From: JAOBAU01 sp034667465
GTDB taxonomy: Bacteria > Acidobacteriota > Thermoanaerobaculia > Gp7-AA8
Reading direction: 5' to 3'
Assembly: GCA_034667465.1 (NCBI GenBank)
Contig: JAXDJV010000003.1
Span: 1 to 64,000, forward strand
DNA length: 64,000 bases
The notes beneath the pieces are model-generated. The model worked only from the letters and a program-made list of their open reading frames with translations. It searched no databases and was not told the origin of the DNA. Below, piece by piece: positions 43,445 to 54,709 of this stretch. Every line of letters starts with the position of its first letter. Position 1 is the first letter of the stretch. Made by a program: the position numbers and the translations under genes.

Positions 43445-44277
43445 TGACTCCGTTCCCACCGGTCGAAGATCTCGTTGAGCAGCGCTGCTGCTTCCGGCGT
43501 GCGCGGCCCGAGGCGCGTGAAACGATTCTCATCGATGGCGATCGCTTCGCACTTCGCGCCGGTTCGCTCGAGCAGCGCGTCGATCTGCGCGCGCGTCACG
43601 GAGTGATCGGGATAGATGAGGATGTCGGGCGGGCTGGCGACGAATGATTCGAGCGAGTATTGCGGCCAGCCGCTCACAGATGGCGGCACGGCGTTCTCCG
43701 CGCCGGTGAGTTGCAGAAGATCGTCGGCGAACGTATCGCGTCCGCCGACGAAAATCGGATCGGTCCAGACGGCGATGAGCACGCGCGGGATGTGCTTGCG
43801 CGTTCGCTGCTGCGCGGCGAGACGGCGCTCGACGTCGTCGGCAATGCGCGCCGTGTCAGCGACGCCGAGCGCGCTGCCGATGCGAGTGATGGCGACGCGA
43901 ATGTCGGCGACGCGATCGTGTCGCACGGAGACGAGCGGGATGCTCGCGGCGGAGAGCGCTTTGGCGAGATTCGGCGAGCTGCCGATGATCGTCGAGATCA
44001 CGAGGTCGGGTTTCAGCGCGACGATCTTTTCGAGGTTCGGCTGCACGCCGCCGACTTTCGGAAGCTGCTTCGCGGCGAGAGGAAAATCGGAGTAGTCATC
44101 GGTGGCGACGAGCGAGCGTCCGGCGCCGAGTGCGTAGACGATCTCGGTGACGCTCGGCGCAAGCGAGACGACGCGCTTTGTTGATGCGGCGGTGGCCACA
44201 CGGCGAGCGGAGCGCTCGCCGCCACACTCGCAGAACGCGAGCACTGCGATGAGAAGAATGACGATGCGGCGCGACAC
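43441..44277 (-). CDS. btuF: Periplasmic cobalamin-type substrate-binding protein
   Basis: Captures the ligand for the BtuCD-like importer; 278 residues. After a signal peptide with a Cys (FCECGG, Cys16/18; possibly a lipoprotein) comes RVVSLAPSVTEIVYALGA, then DFPLAAKQLPKVGGVQPNLE, a pattern closely matching BtuF-family proteins. Residues ~18-30 just after the lipid-type cysteine are encoded by an R4-like palindrome. No B12 riboswitch was recognised upstream. GTG start at 44277. Confidence 0.83.
   Translation of the reverse strand: MSRRIVILLIAVLAFCECGGERSARRVATAASTKRVVSLAPSVTEIVYALGAGRSLVATDDYSDFPLAAKQLPKVGGVQPNLEKIVALKPDLVISTIIGSSPNLAKALSAASIPLVSVRHDRVADIRVAITRIGSALGVADTARIADDVERRLAAQQRTRKHIPRVLIAVWTDPIFVGGRDTFADDLLQLTGAENAVPPSVSGWPQYSLESFVASPPDILIYPDHSVTRAQIDALLERTGAKCEAIAIDENRFTRLGPRTPEAAALLNEIFDRWERSH
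44191..44227. repeat. Family R4-like palindrome inside btuF
   Basis: GGCGAGCG (44202-44209) and CGCTCGCC (44213-44220) form a perfect stem flanked by GTGG/CCACAC-type ends. On the minus strand 22 of 27 bases match the first half of the 39528 copy, and the differences fall in paired stem positions, so pairing is kept. It encodes part of ERSARRVATAAS at the N-terminus of BtuF. Confidence 0.5.
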
Positions 44278-44286
44278 GTCGCGAGT

Positions 44287-44577
44287 CTACGCCAGCGGCG
44301 CCGGCTCGTGCGGATCGCGACAAAGCAGCGCGAGGCCGAGCACGTAGACGAACAGGAACACACCGTTCACGGCCGCGAGGTGAATTCCCTGACCGAGCCA
44401 GCCCTGCGGCGTCAGCGTGATCACGATCGCGTTCAGCAGCCAGCGCGCGGGAAAGATCAACACCAGCACCAGAAATCCGAACAGGCGTGCGCGCGGTCCG
44501 CTCACGGTGAGGTGATGGGTGATGACGACGCGTCCGGTGGCGAACGCGTAGAGAGCGATGAGCAGGATGAAGATCAT
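44287..44577 (-). CDS. Small membrane protein, unknown, upstream of btuF
   Basis: A 96-residue protein with three hydrophobic helices (~2-18, 31-52, 66-86) and the short loops TGRVVITHH and PARWLLN. No family recognised. Nine bases separate it from btuF, so it is likely the first gene of the importer operon. It could be a regulator or an accessory subunit; nothing in it shows which. Confidence 0.6.
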   Translation of the reverse strand: MIFILLIALYAFATGRVVITHHLTVSGPRARLFGFLVLVLIFPARWLLNAIVITLTPQGWLGQGIHLAAVNGVFLFVYVLGLALLCRDPHEPAPLA

Positions 44578-44585
44578 CGCGCAGC

Positions 44586-44610
44586 AAAAAGGCCGCGGGT
44601 CGCCGCGGCC
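44586..44610 (-). terminator. Intrinsic terminator of the coiled-coil gene
   Basis: On the minus strand, GGCCGCGG-CGAC-CCGCGGCC (44610-44591) is a perfect 8-bp stem followed directly by TTTTT (44590-44586). It lies 28 bases after the stop of the gene at 44638. Confidence 0.85.
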
Positions 44611-44637
44611 TCTCGAGCGAAACGATGGCGCGAAGTC

Positions 44638-44868
44638 TTACGACTCGCCGCCGTCTTCGTCATCCATGTCGTTGTTCAAGCCGAGGCGTGCGCAGGCGGC
44701 CGCGTACATCTGCTTCGACGCGTTGATCGCGTTCTGCAGATCGGCGATCCGGTCTTTCACCTTGGCAAGCTCTTCTTCGATCTGATCTTTCAGATCGCTG
44801 ATCTCCTGCTTCGTGACCTGCAGTGTGGTCTCGTAGAACTTGCGTTGCTGATCGGTGATGACCGCCAT
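44638..44868 (-). CDS. Small coiled-coil protein, unknown
   Basis: A 76-residue soluble protein whose residues 5-60 are an amphipathic coiled coil (VTKQEISDLKDQIEEELAKV, IADLQNAINASKQMY), ending in an acidic tail (DMDDEDGGES). A good GGAGGGTG ribosome site precedes its ATG and a strong terminator follows, so it is a real, independently terminated gene. Function unknown. Confidence 0.72.
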   Translation of the reverse strand: MAVITDQQRKFYETTLQVTKQEISDLKDQIEEELAKVKDRIADLQNAINASKQMYAAACARLGLNNDMDDEDGGES

Positions 44869-44916
44869 TTGACACCCTCCAATGAAGTCCGCCGTTGAGG
44901 CGGCGCGGATTATAGC

Positions 44917-47814
<2,898 letters not shown>

Positions 47815-48068
47815 GGGCGTCCGAATTCAGCTGGGGATTAGCCGCGTCATTCTGGCACACGGGCAGACAAAATTGAAGGAGATGAGGTTTGACATGTGAA
47901 GGCGCTTGCGTTTTCCAGCGGACCTCACGCATACTTCGCCGCGCACCTCCGTGCGGTGATCCTGGATAAGGCTTCCTGCCGGGCGTTCTGAGAGTCATCC
48001 TCTCCGCCCCGAATCACCCGCTCAGGCAAAATAAGTCGAAGGTGAGAAATCTATGGTTCTGAGTACGA

Positions 48069-49433
48069 ATGACACCAGACAATCGCACACCGCGTAAGCG
48101 TCGGCGCCGCAGACGTCGTCCGCAGGATGGAGCACCTGCCGGAAACGGCGGAGCTCCGAACGGCAATACCGCCAGCCCCGGCAACGAGGCGCGAGCGCAC
48201 GACGGCGGCGGTCTCAACCGTCCGCGTCGCCGCCGCTCGCGTAATCGCAAAGGCGGAGCCGGTGGCTCGGGCCGTCCGATGCCGGGCGACAACGCCGGCA
48301 CACAGACGCCGATCGACATTCCGCCAGGCGAGCAGGTCACCGTCAGCGGTGTCCTCTTCCTCAAGAACAACGGATCGGGTCTGCTCGTGCAACCGGGAAA
48401 CAACTACGTTCCCCAGCCGACGGACGCCATCGTTCCCCGCTCGATGATCGAGCGTCTCCACCTCCAGCCGGGTCTTCTCCTGGCGGGCGGCGCGCGGCGC
48501 GGCGGCAACGGCGGTCTCGAGCTCGTCGGCCTGGAAACGGTCGAAGGGATGACGCTCGAGGAGTACCGCGATTCGCGGCATCCGTTCTCGGAGCTGATCT
48601 CGATCGATCCGAACGAGATGTTCAAGCTCGAGACCGAGTCGGAACGTCTGACCACGCGCGTCATCGATCTCCTCTCGCCGCTCGGCAAAGGTCAGCGCTG
48701 TCTGATCGTCGCGCCGCCGAAAGCGGGCAAGACGACACTCCTCAAAGACATCGCCCACGGCATCAACACGAACCACAGCGACGTCACATTGATGGTGCTG
48801 CTCGTCGACGAACGGCCGGAAGAAGTCACCGACTTCCGGCGCTCGGTGGCGAAGGGCGAAGTGATCGCGTCGAGCTCGGACGAGACGGCGGAGAATCACA
48901 TTCAGATCGCCGAGGTCGTGCTCGAACGTGCACGGCGCCTCGTCGAGATGAAGAAAGACGTCGTCATTCTTTGCGACTCGATCACACGGATGTCGCGCGC
49001 ATACAACAACGAGCAGCGCGGCTCCGGCAAGATCCTCTCCGGCGGTATCGACGCACGCACGATGGAGAAACCGCGCCGCTTCTTCGGTGCAGCACGCAAC
49101 GCCGAAGACTGGGGCTCGCTGACGATCATCGCCACTGCGCTCGTCGATACCGGATCGCGAATGGACGAGGTCATCTTCCAGGAGTTCAAGGGCACGGGCA
49201 ACACCGAGATCGTGCTCGACCGCGCGCTCTTCGAGCGCCGCATCTTCCCGGCGATCAACATCGCCCAGACCGGAACGCGCAAGGAGGAGAAGCTCCTCCC
49301 GCCGACGGTGCTGCCGAAGACGCATACGCTTCGTCGTGCGCTCGCCGGAACCGATCCGATGAATGCGATGAAGATGCTGCTGGAACGCCTCCAGAAGTTT
49401 CCGACGAACGAAGCATTCCTGAAGAGTTTCTAG
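48069..49433 (+). CDS. rho: Transcription termination factor Rho with Arg/Gly-rich N-terminus
   Basis: RNA-dependent hexameric ATPase that ends transcription; 454 residues. Residues ~85-160 form the OB-fold RNA-binding region (VSGVLFLKNNGSGLLVQP), then the ATPase with Walker A APPKAGKTT (215-223), Q-loop/R-loop regions and LLPPTVLPKTHTLRRALAG. The usual helical N-terminal domain is missing. In its place are 80 disordered residues rich in Arg and Gly (RKRRRRRRR, NRPRRRRSRNRK), a form seen in several phyla and likely to add RNA affinity. ATG at 48069, weak ribosome site; an intrinsic terminator follows. Confidence 0.95.
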   Translation: MTPDNRTPRKRRRRRRRPQDGAPAGNGGAPNGNTASPGNEARAHDGGGLNRPRRRRSRNRKGGAGGSGRPMPGDNAGTQTPIDIPPGEQVTVSGVLFLKNNGSGLLVQPGNNYVPQPTDAIVPRSMIERLHLQPGLLLAGGARRGGNGGLELVGLETVEGMTLEEYRDSRHPFSELISIDPNEMFKLETESERLTTRVIDLLSPLGKGQRCLIVAPPKAGKTTLLKDIAHGINTNHSDVTLMVLLVDERPEEVTDFRRSVAKGEVIASSSDETAENHIQIAEVVLERARRLVEMKKDVVILCDSITRMSRAYNNEQRGSGKILSGGIDARTMEKPRRFFGAARNAEDWGSLTIIATALVDTGSRMDEVIFQEFKGTGNTEIVLDRALFERRIFPAINIAQTGTRKEEKLLPPTVLPKTHTLRRALAGTDPMNAMKMLLERLQKFPTNEAFLKSF

Positions 49434-49443
49434 CCCTTCCTCA

Positions 49444-49482
49444 GGCGCGCGGCTCCATCAGCCGCGCGCCGTTCTCCTCTTT
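49444..49482 (+). terminator. Terminator of rho
   Basis: GGCGCGCGGCT (49444-49454), a five-base loop, and its perfect complement AGCCGCGCGCC (49460-49470), then a pyrimidine-rich tail (GTTCTCCTCTTT). It begins ten bases after the rho stop. Confidence 0.75.
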
Positions 49483-49535
49483 CCGGACTGCCCCGAAAAT
49501 CCGGATCGTGTGTCAATCTCCTGATCCCTCTTTAC

Positions 49536-49558
49536 CGTTACCGCTGCGTGCGGTAACG
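49536..49558. promoter_or_regulatory. Short perfect inverted repeat (possible operator)
   Basis: CGTTACCG (49536-49543) and CGGTAACG (49551-49558) around a seven-base centre, 117 bases before the receptor ATG. The symmetry and 15-base half-site spacing would suit a dimeric regulator; no protein can be named. Confidence 0.4.
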
Positions 49559-49589
49559 TAGGCCGCTCTGGCGTCAGCTTTCCGCACAC

Positions 49590-49642
49590 CCGAACCGTTT
49601 TCGGCGAGGGCTCGTACGAAAAAAAGCGCACAAACGGTTCGG
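49590..49642. promoter_or_regulatory. Eleven-base inverted repeat upstream of the TonB-dependent receptor
   Basis: CCGAACCGTTT (49590-49600) and AAACGGTTCGG (49632-49642) are perfect complements 31 bases apart. TATAAA follows at 49651 and the ribosome site GAGGGGG at 49664-49670. It may be an operator pair or a leader hairpin that controls the receptor. Confidence 0.5.
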
Positions 49643-49675
49643 CTGCAAACTATAAAAACAACTGAGGGGGTCCAG

Positions 49676-52600
49676 ATGCATCGCAATACAATCATCATCG
49701 CGCTGCTGTGCGTTTTCACGGCTTTTGGCGTGTACGCGCAATCGGGAAACGTGACCAGCGGCTCGATCGCAGGACGCGTTACCGACAACACCGGAAGCGC
49801 TCTGCCTGGTGTGACCGTGACGGCGACCAACGTCGAAACGGGACTCAATCGTACCGAGGTCACGGAGAGCGATGGAGCATACAGCTTCAACCTGCTGCCT
49901 CCGGGACGCTACCGCGTTGACGCGGAGCTGGCCGGCCTCGGCAAGTCGTCGTCGCCGGTCGTGACGGTCCTTCTCGGCAACACGACGAGAACGGACGTCA
50001 AGCTGGCTCCGCAGGTCAGTGAAACGATCACCGTCACCGCCGCGGCGCCGGTCATCGACACCGAACGCTCCGGCCTCGCGACGTCGGTTACGCAGCAGCA
50101 GATCGAAAACCTCCCGCTCCTCGGCCGCGACTTCCGTTCGCTGGCATCGCTGACGCCCGGCGTGAGCACCGGTTCCTTCGACACGAACTCCATCACCGCG
50201 AATGGCGCACGTCCGCTCTCCACCGACTACAACATCGACGGTGCGAGCTCGAACAACGACTTCTTCGGTCAGCAGACCGGCGGCACGCGTCCGCCGTTCA
50301 CCTTCTCTCAGGCCGCGATCAAAGAGTTCCAGGTCATCCGCACGCAGTACGACGCGGAGTACGGCCGCGGCGTCGGCGCGACCGTCAACGCAATCACCAA
50401 GAGCGGCACGAACGACGTTGACGGACAGATCTTCTACTTCCTCCGCAAGGCCTCGTGGGCTGCGAAACGTCCGACTGTCTTCAACACCGACATCGGCGGC
50501 ACGAGCTACCCCCTCAGCATCTCGGACAGCTTCCTCGCGAAAGACTCCACGCAGCCGGGCTTTGCGCTCGGCGGCCCGATCGTCCGCGACAAGATCTTCT
50601 ACTTCGTGAATGCCGACGGCCAGCGCCAGAGCCAGCCGGTGCTCATCGGCAATGACATGCGCACCTCCGCGCAGTTCCTTGCCCTGACGGCTGCGCAGCA
50701 GGCGACGGTTCTTTCGAAGATTCAGTCGTCGACCGGCGCGCCTTACGAAGAAGGTCTCAGCTACTCGCAGACGAACAAGCTGAAAACCTACCTCCTGAAA
50801 TTCGACGCCAACATCGGCTCCAGCAACCACTGGTCGATCCGCGACAACGTCACGAACTACGACACGACGAACAGCGGAGCGACGTCGTCCTTCGGTCTCA
50901 ATCAGACCAATGAGACGGACAAGTTCTACCAGGCCGTCGTCGAGGGCGACAGCATCTTCACGAGCAACCTCTACAACCAGTTCATCGGCCAGGTCGGTCG
51001 CGACCAGCGCCCGGTCACGGCGCGCTATCCGGGAACCGAGTTCTCGATCAACTTCGGCACGACGCAGTTCTTCGGTTCGAACGACACCGCGCCGAACACC
51101 GCCGATGAGAAGAAGTACCAGCTGAAAGACACGCTCAACTTCCAAACGCACGGACATTCGATCAAGGTTGGCGGCGAGCTCCTGCACCGCGATCTGTTCG
51201 ACGCGTTCCCGCGCTTCGTCAACGGCCTGTACGCCTTCAACAGCCTCCTCGCGTTCGCCAACAACACGCCGAACACGTTCCAGCAGGCCTACGGTCCGCA
51301 GAACGGTGACGTGGAGTGGAAGACGAACCTCTGGGGTCTTTACGTCAACGACAGCTTCCACATCGGACAGAAGCTGACGCTCGACGCCGGTCTTCGTTAT
51401 GACTACATGAAGACCCCGCGTCCGGAATCGAACGCGTTCCCGCAGCATCCGGAATTCCTCAACCAGATCAAGGACGACAAGAACAACATCGCACCGCGTC
51501 TCGGATTCGCGTACGACGTGATGGGCAATGGTCGTTCGGTCCTCCGCGGCGGCACCGGCAAGTTCTACAGCTACATGCCGGACATCCTCCTCGCCAGCCC
51601 GATTCAGGGCATCAGCGGCGCGCTGCTGACGACCACCTTCACCTGCAACACCACCGCAACCAATCCCTGCCCGACCTATCCGAACATCTTCACGCCGACC
51701 GACTTCCTCGCGAAGTCGAGACTCTCGGCGAACCTCGTGACGATCGGTTCGGACTATCAGGCGCAGGAAGCGTGGCGCACCAGCCTGCAGTTCGAACAGA
51801 TGATCGGCAACGCGTTCAGCGTCGGCGTCAGCGCGGTTTACTCGCGTCTGAAGCACGTGCAGGGCACGAAGAACATCAACGTCGTCCCGACCGGCATCGT
51901 CCTCGGCAACATGCCGGTGTACGACTACAACAGCTCCGCCAACCCGGCCCGCCCGTACGCTGACCTCGGCATCATCCGCGAGATCACGAGCAACGAAGAT
52001 GCGTGGTACCGCGGTCAGACCATCGAGTTCCACAAGCTCGGCGTCAACAACTCGAACCTGTCGTGGGACTTCAGCTACACGCACGCCAGCTCGATCGACG
52101 AAGAGACGAACACGCGCTCGACGTCGTCCACGTTCCTCATCGATCCGAACAACCCGCGTCTCTCCGAAGGTCCGAGCGACAACGACGTGAAGCATCGCTT
52201 CGTCGGTGACCTCACCTATCGTCTGCCGTGGGGCTTCCAGCTCGGCGCCGTCGCTTTCTGGCACAGCGGCTTCCCGTACACGGCGGCGGTCAGCTTCACC
52301 TGCAGCGGCTGCACGGCGAACAGTCTCACCGGTCAGGCCCAGACCAGCGTGGCGGCGAACTTCACGCCGGTCTTCATCAACGGCAGCGGCGACATCATCG
52401 ACCTGACGCAGGGCAACGGTATGACCAAGGCGCAGTTCGCGAGCTTCCTCTCGTCGCAGAATGCGCGTCTGATCAGCCGCAACACCTACCGTCAGCCGAG
52501 CGTTTGGAACGCCGACCTTCGCCTCTCGAAGCTCTTCGACATCACGCACGGCATGCAGGTCGAAGTGCTTGGCGAAGTCTTCAACGTGTTCAACAAGAGC

Positions 52601-52792
52601 GCCAAAGTCGTCACCGGTGCGAACCAGGATCTCTATCGCATCACCTACACGGCATCGACCGACAAGTACACGATCGTTCCGTTCACGAACACGGTGAGCG
52701 GCAAGGCTCTCAACACGTTCGGTGTTCTGCAGGGCTACTCGAGTGAAAACTCTCCGCGTCAGTTCCAGGTCGCGGCGAAGTTCATCTTCTAG
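49676..52792 (+). CDS. TonB-dependent outer-membrane receptor, Oar-like
   Basis: A 1038-residue outer-membrane beta-barrel transporter. Signal peptide (1-21, ending VYAQ), a carboxypeptidase-regulatory-like domain (~29-110, SIAGRVTDNTGSALPGVTV), a TonB plug (~118-240, PLLGRDFRSLASLTPGV, NIDGASSNNDFF), then the barrel, ending in an aromatic residue (QVAAKFIF). This class is abundant in Acidobacteriota and Bacteroidota and takes up saccharides, peptides or other large nutrients; substrate unknown. The kinase/TonB fusion gene is 1.9 kb away. A strong ribosome site, upstream inverted repeats and a good terminator show an independently controlled transcript. Confidence 0.92.
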   Translation: MHRNTIIIALLCVFTAFGVYAQSGNVTSGSIAGRVTDNTGSALPGVTVTATNVETGLNRTEVTESDGAYSFNLLPPGRYRVDAELAGLGKSSSPVVTVLLGNTTRTDVKLAPQVSETITVTAAAPVIDTERSGLATSVTQQQIENLPLLGRDFRSLASLTPGVSTGSFDTNSITANGARPLSTDYNIDGASSNNDFFGQQTGGTRPPFTFSQAAIKEFQVIRTQYDAEYGRGVGATVNAITKSGTNDVDGQIFYFLRKASWAAKRPTVFNTDIGGTSYPLSISDSFLAKDSTQPGFALGGPIVRDKIFYFVNADGQRQSQPVLIGNDMRTSAQFLALTAAQQATVLSKIQSSTGAPYEEGLSYSQTNKLKTYLLKFDANIGSSNHWSIRDNVTNYDTTNSGATSSFGLNQTNETDKFYQAVVEGDSIFTSNLYNQFIGQVGRDQRPVTARYPGTEFSINFGTTQFFGSNDTAPNTADEKKYQLKDTLNFQTHGHSIKVGGELLHRDLFDAFPRFVNGLYAFNSLLAFANNTPNTFQQAYGPQNGDVEWKTNLWGLYVNDSFHIGQKLTLDAGLRYDYMKTPRPESNAFPQHPEFLNQIKDDKNNIAPRLGFAYDVMGNGRSVLRGGTGKFYSYMPDILLASPIQGISGALLTTTFTCNTTATNPCPTYPNIFTPTDFLAKSRLSANLVTIGSDYQAQEAWRTSLQFEQMIGNAFSVGVSAVYSRLKHVQGTKNINVVPTGIVLGNMPVYDYNSSANPARPYADLGIIREITSNEDAWYRGQTIEFHKLGVNNSNLSWDFSYTHASSIDEETNTRSTSSTFLIDPNNPRLSEGPSDNDVKHRFVGDLTYRLPWGFQLGAVAFWHSGFPYTAAVSFTCSGCTANSLTGQAQTSVAANFTPVFINGSGDIIDLTQGNGMTKAQFASFLSSQNARLISRNTYRQPSVWNADLRLSKLFDITHGMQVEVLGEVFNVFNKSAKVVTGANQDLYRITYTASTDKYTIVPFTNTVSGKALNTFGVLQGYSSENSPRQFQVAAKFIF

Positions 52793-52816
52793 TTCTCCGC
52801 TTCACGTATTACCTGT

Positions 52817-52849
52817 CGGGCCGCTCTTTCGAGCGGCCCGATTTGTTTT
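52817..52849 (+). terminator. Terminator of the TonB-dependent receptor gene
   Basis: CGGGCCGCTC (52817-52826), TTTC loop, GAGCGGCCCG (52831-52840), then ATTTGTTTT. A perfect ten-base stem with a T-rich tail, 24 bases after the receptor stop. Confidence 0.88.
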
Positions 52850-54567
52850 CAGCGGACGACTTCGTAAACGCGCACGAGCGGAATTGCGCCGAACGGCCCG
52901 GGCACGAACGTGCGCGATCGCAAGACTTCGCGGTATCCGTCGACGCGTGCGCCGTACGTCAGCTGCGCGCCGAGAGTCCGCATGTAGCTGCGCGGCTCGA
53001 TGTGTCCATCGCGGATGTAGCGCGCCGGATCGACACCGGCGACACGCGCGCGTGCTTCGATCGAGCCCGCTTCCGGCGTGACGATGACGTAGCGAACGCG
53101 ATGTGCATCGAGAAACGCGCGAGCGCTGCGCGCATCTTCGGCGAATGAGAACCGCATCGCCGGCGCAAACTCCGACTGGCCGACAGAAAGCATCGGACTG
53201 ACGACGACCGGTTTGTTCGCGATGCGCACGATCCAGTGTCCGAACTGCCACGGCGCAAGGACGACGCCATTTGGCGCATTGCGCAGCGCGTCGCAAATCG
53301 CATCCATCTCGTAAGTGCGCAGCGCGTTCTCGCGCGCGAAGAGGTTGTAGCGCGAACCTCCCGCGTACGCGGCGAGCGCCGGCGAAAGGACGAGCAGCGC
53401 GACAGCGGCGACGAGCGCACGGCGATGAACGCGCAATGCGTCGTCGATAGCGAGTCCGGCGAAGGCGCAGAGCGCCAGCGCCGCGTCGAACGTGAAACGA
53501 GAGTGGAGCATCGCCAGCGTGAACGTGATGACGACCCAGACACCGACGAATCGATTGCGCAGGAAAAAGATTGCGGCAAGCGGCAGGAAGCCGAGCCGGA
53601 TCAGCAGGGGACGAACGTCGAACGTGCCGAAGAGTCGCAGCAGCGGCTGCGCTTCCTCGACCATCGCAAGGATCGGCGCATCACCGGCCGCGTAACGAAC
53701 GCCGCGAATGAACGGCACAATCGCAATCGGCAGCAACGCGATCGCCGCAATCGATGCGACGCCGAAGAGACGCCACTCGCGCGCGAACGCAGCGCCGGAG
53801 ACACTTGCACCAACGAGCGCAGCGACATGCAGCAGCGACAATCCTTCGAACGTCGCGCCGCGCCAAACGCTCGTCAGCACGAATGGCAGGATGACGATCG
53901 CGGCGATCGCGGAGCCGTACGCAAGGACGCGAGCGGCCGCACGCGAACCGGTTGCGAGCGCCGCGCAGGTGACGATCGCCACGCCGACGACGGCGCCCGT
54001 CCAGCCGAGGATCGCAGCGCTGAGCGCGGCCGCAAGGATGGCGATTCGTTTTCGTTGCGACGACTCTTCATCCGCAATCGCGATCAGCGCAACGAGATTG
54101 CAGAGACTGAAGAACGGATCGTGATCGAGCGCGCCGAGCAGCGTGTAACGCACTACGCCGGGCAGCACCGCCGCAACCGCGGCCGCGACGATTCCCGCGC
54201 GCGCACAACGCAATCGTTTCACCAGCGCGTAAAGCGCGATGAGCTGTAGCACGCCGAGCAGCGGAGGAAGGAACGCACCGACGACATCGAGTCCGAGCCC
54301 CGATCCGAACGGCAGCGCAAGCGTCGCCAGCATTCCGTCGAACAGCGGCGGCCAGCTGATCAGGCCTCCGACCGGCGCGTTGAGCAGCGCGTCGCTCTGC
54401 GGCACATGCGGCCACTCCGCCATCGTCATCGCGGCGCGGCGCAGGTGATACCACCCGTCGGGACCGTCGATGTAAACGCGTCCGTGCGCGAAGGTCTGCC
54501 GCCACGTGCCGAGACGAAGCGCAATCGCAATGAGGAGAATGAGCAGGAGCCACGCGCGACGACGCAT
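52849..54567 (-). CDS. STT3/AglB-like polytopic GT-C protein
   Basis: A 572-residue membrane protein with about 12 helices. Residues 34-44 (DGPDGWYHLRR) resemble the first-loop DxD region of archaeal AglB and eukaryotic STT3, LGALDHDPFFS (~155) the second acidic motif, and PWQFGHWI (439-446) sits where the STT3 WWDYG box lies, although only partly conserved. STT3 proteins move oligosaccharides from lipid carriers to asparagines. This may be a distant bacterial relative; a plain GT-C polymer-forming enzyme is the alternative. ATG 54567 chosen because the ATG at 54594 lies inside repeat R3. Confidence 0.62.
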   Translation of the reverse strand: MRRRAWLLLILLIAIALRLGTWRQTFAHGRVYIDGPDGWYHLRRAAMTMAEWPHVPQSDALLNAPVGGLISWPPLFDGMLATLALPFGSGLGLDVVGAFLPPLLGVLQLIALYALVKRLRCARAGIVAAAVAAVLPGVVRYTLLGALDHDPFFSLCNLVALIAIADEESSQRKRIAILAAALSAAILGWTGAVVGVAIVTCAALATGSRAAARVLAYGSAIAAIVILPFVLTSVWRGATFEGLSLLHVAALVGASVSGAAFAREWRLFGVASIAAIALLPIAIVPFIRGVRYAAGDAPILAMVEEAQPLLRLFGTFDVRPLLIRLGFLPLAAIFFLRNRFVGVWVVITFTLAMLHSRFTFDAALALCAFAGLAIDDALRVHRRALVAAVALLVLSPALAAYAGGSRYNLFARENALRTYEMDAICDALRNAPNGVVLAPWQFGHWIVRIANKPVVVSPMLSVGQSEFAPAMRFSFAEDARSARAFLDAHRVRYVIVTPEAGSIEARARVAGVDPARYIRDGHIEPRSYMRTLGAQLTYGARVDGYREVLRSRTFVPGPFGAIPLVRVYEVVR

Positions 54568-54589
54568 CGCCGCGGATTGTATGCGCCGC

Positions 54590-54685
54590 GTCATCCCGAG
54601 CGGAGCGAGGGATCCGGGAGGGCGGGGCAGCAGTCACGAGCAACGAGCGCCTCCCGCCCGGATCCCTCGCTCCGCTCGGGATGAC
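54590..54685. repeat. Family R3 palindromic repeat, copy D
   Basis: GTCATCCCGAGCGGAGCGAG on the left, CTCGCTCCGCTCGGGATGAC on the right: here GGAGC/GCTCC replaces GTAGC/GCTAC of copy A, a paired change that keeps the stem. It lies between the rimO stop and the STT3-like gene. Confidence 0.9.
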
Positions 54686-54709
54686 AGCGCTCGGGTGCGA
54701 CGCGGCGCG

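Noticed and set aside
47889..47917. TTGACA between the kinase gene and rho as a promoter
   Set aside because: At 16-18 bases downstream there is no acceptable -10 (TTTCCA), and it is 150 bases from rho.
49574..52549. A 991-codon open frame antisense to the TonB-dependent receptor
   Set aside because: Arg/Glu/Val-rich composition, no domain, and the plus strand encodes a full receptor. GC-rich genes often leave long antisense frames open.
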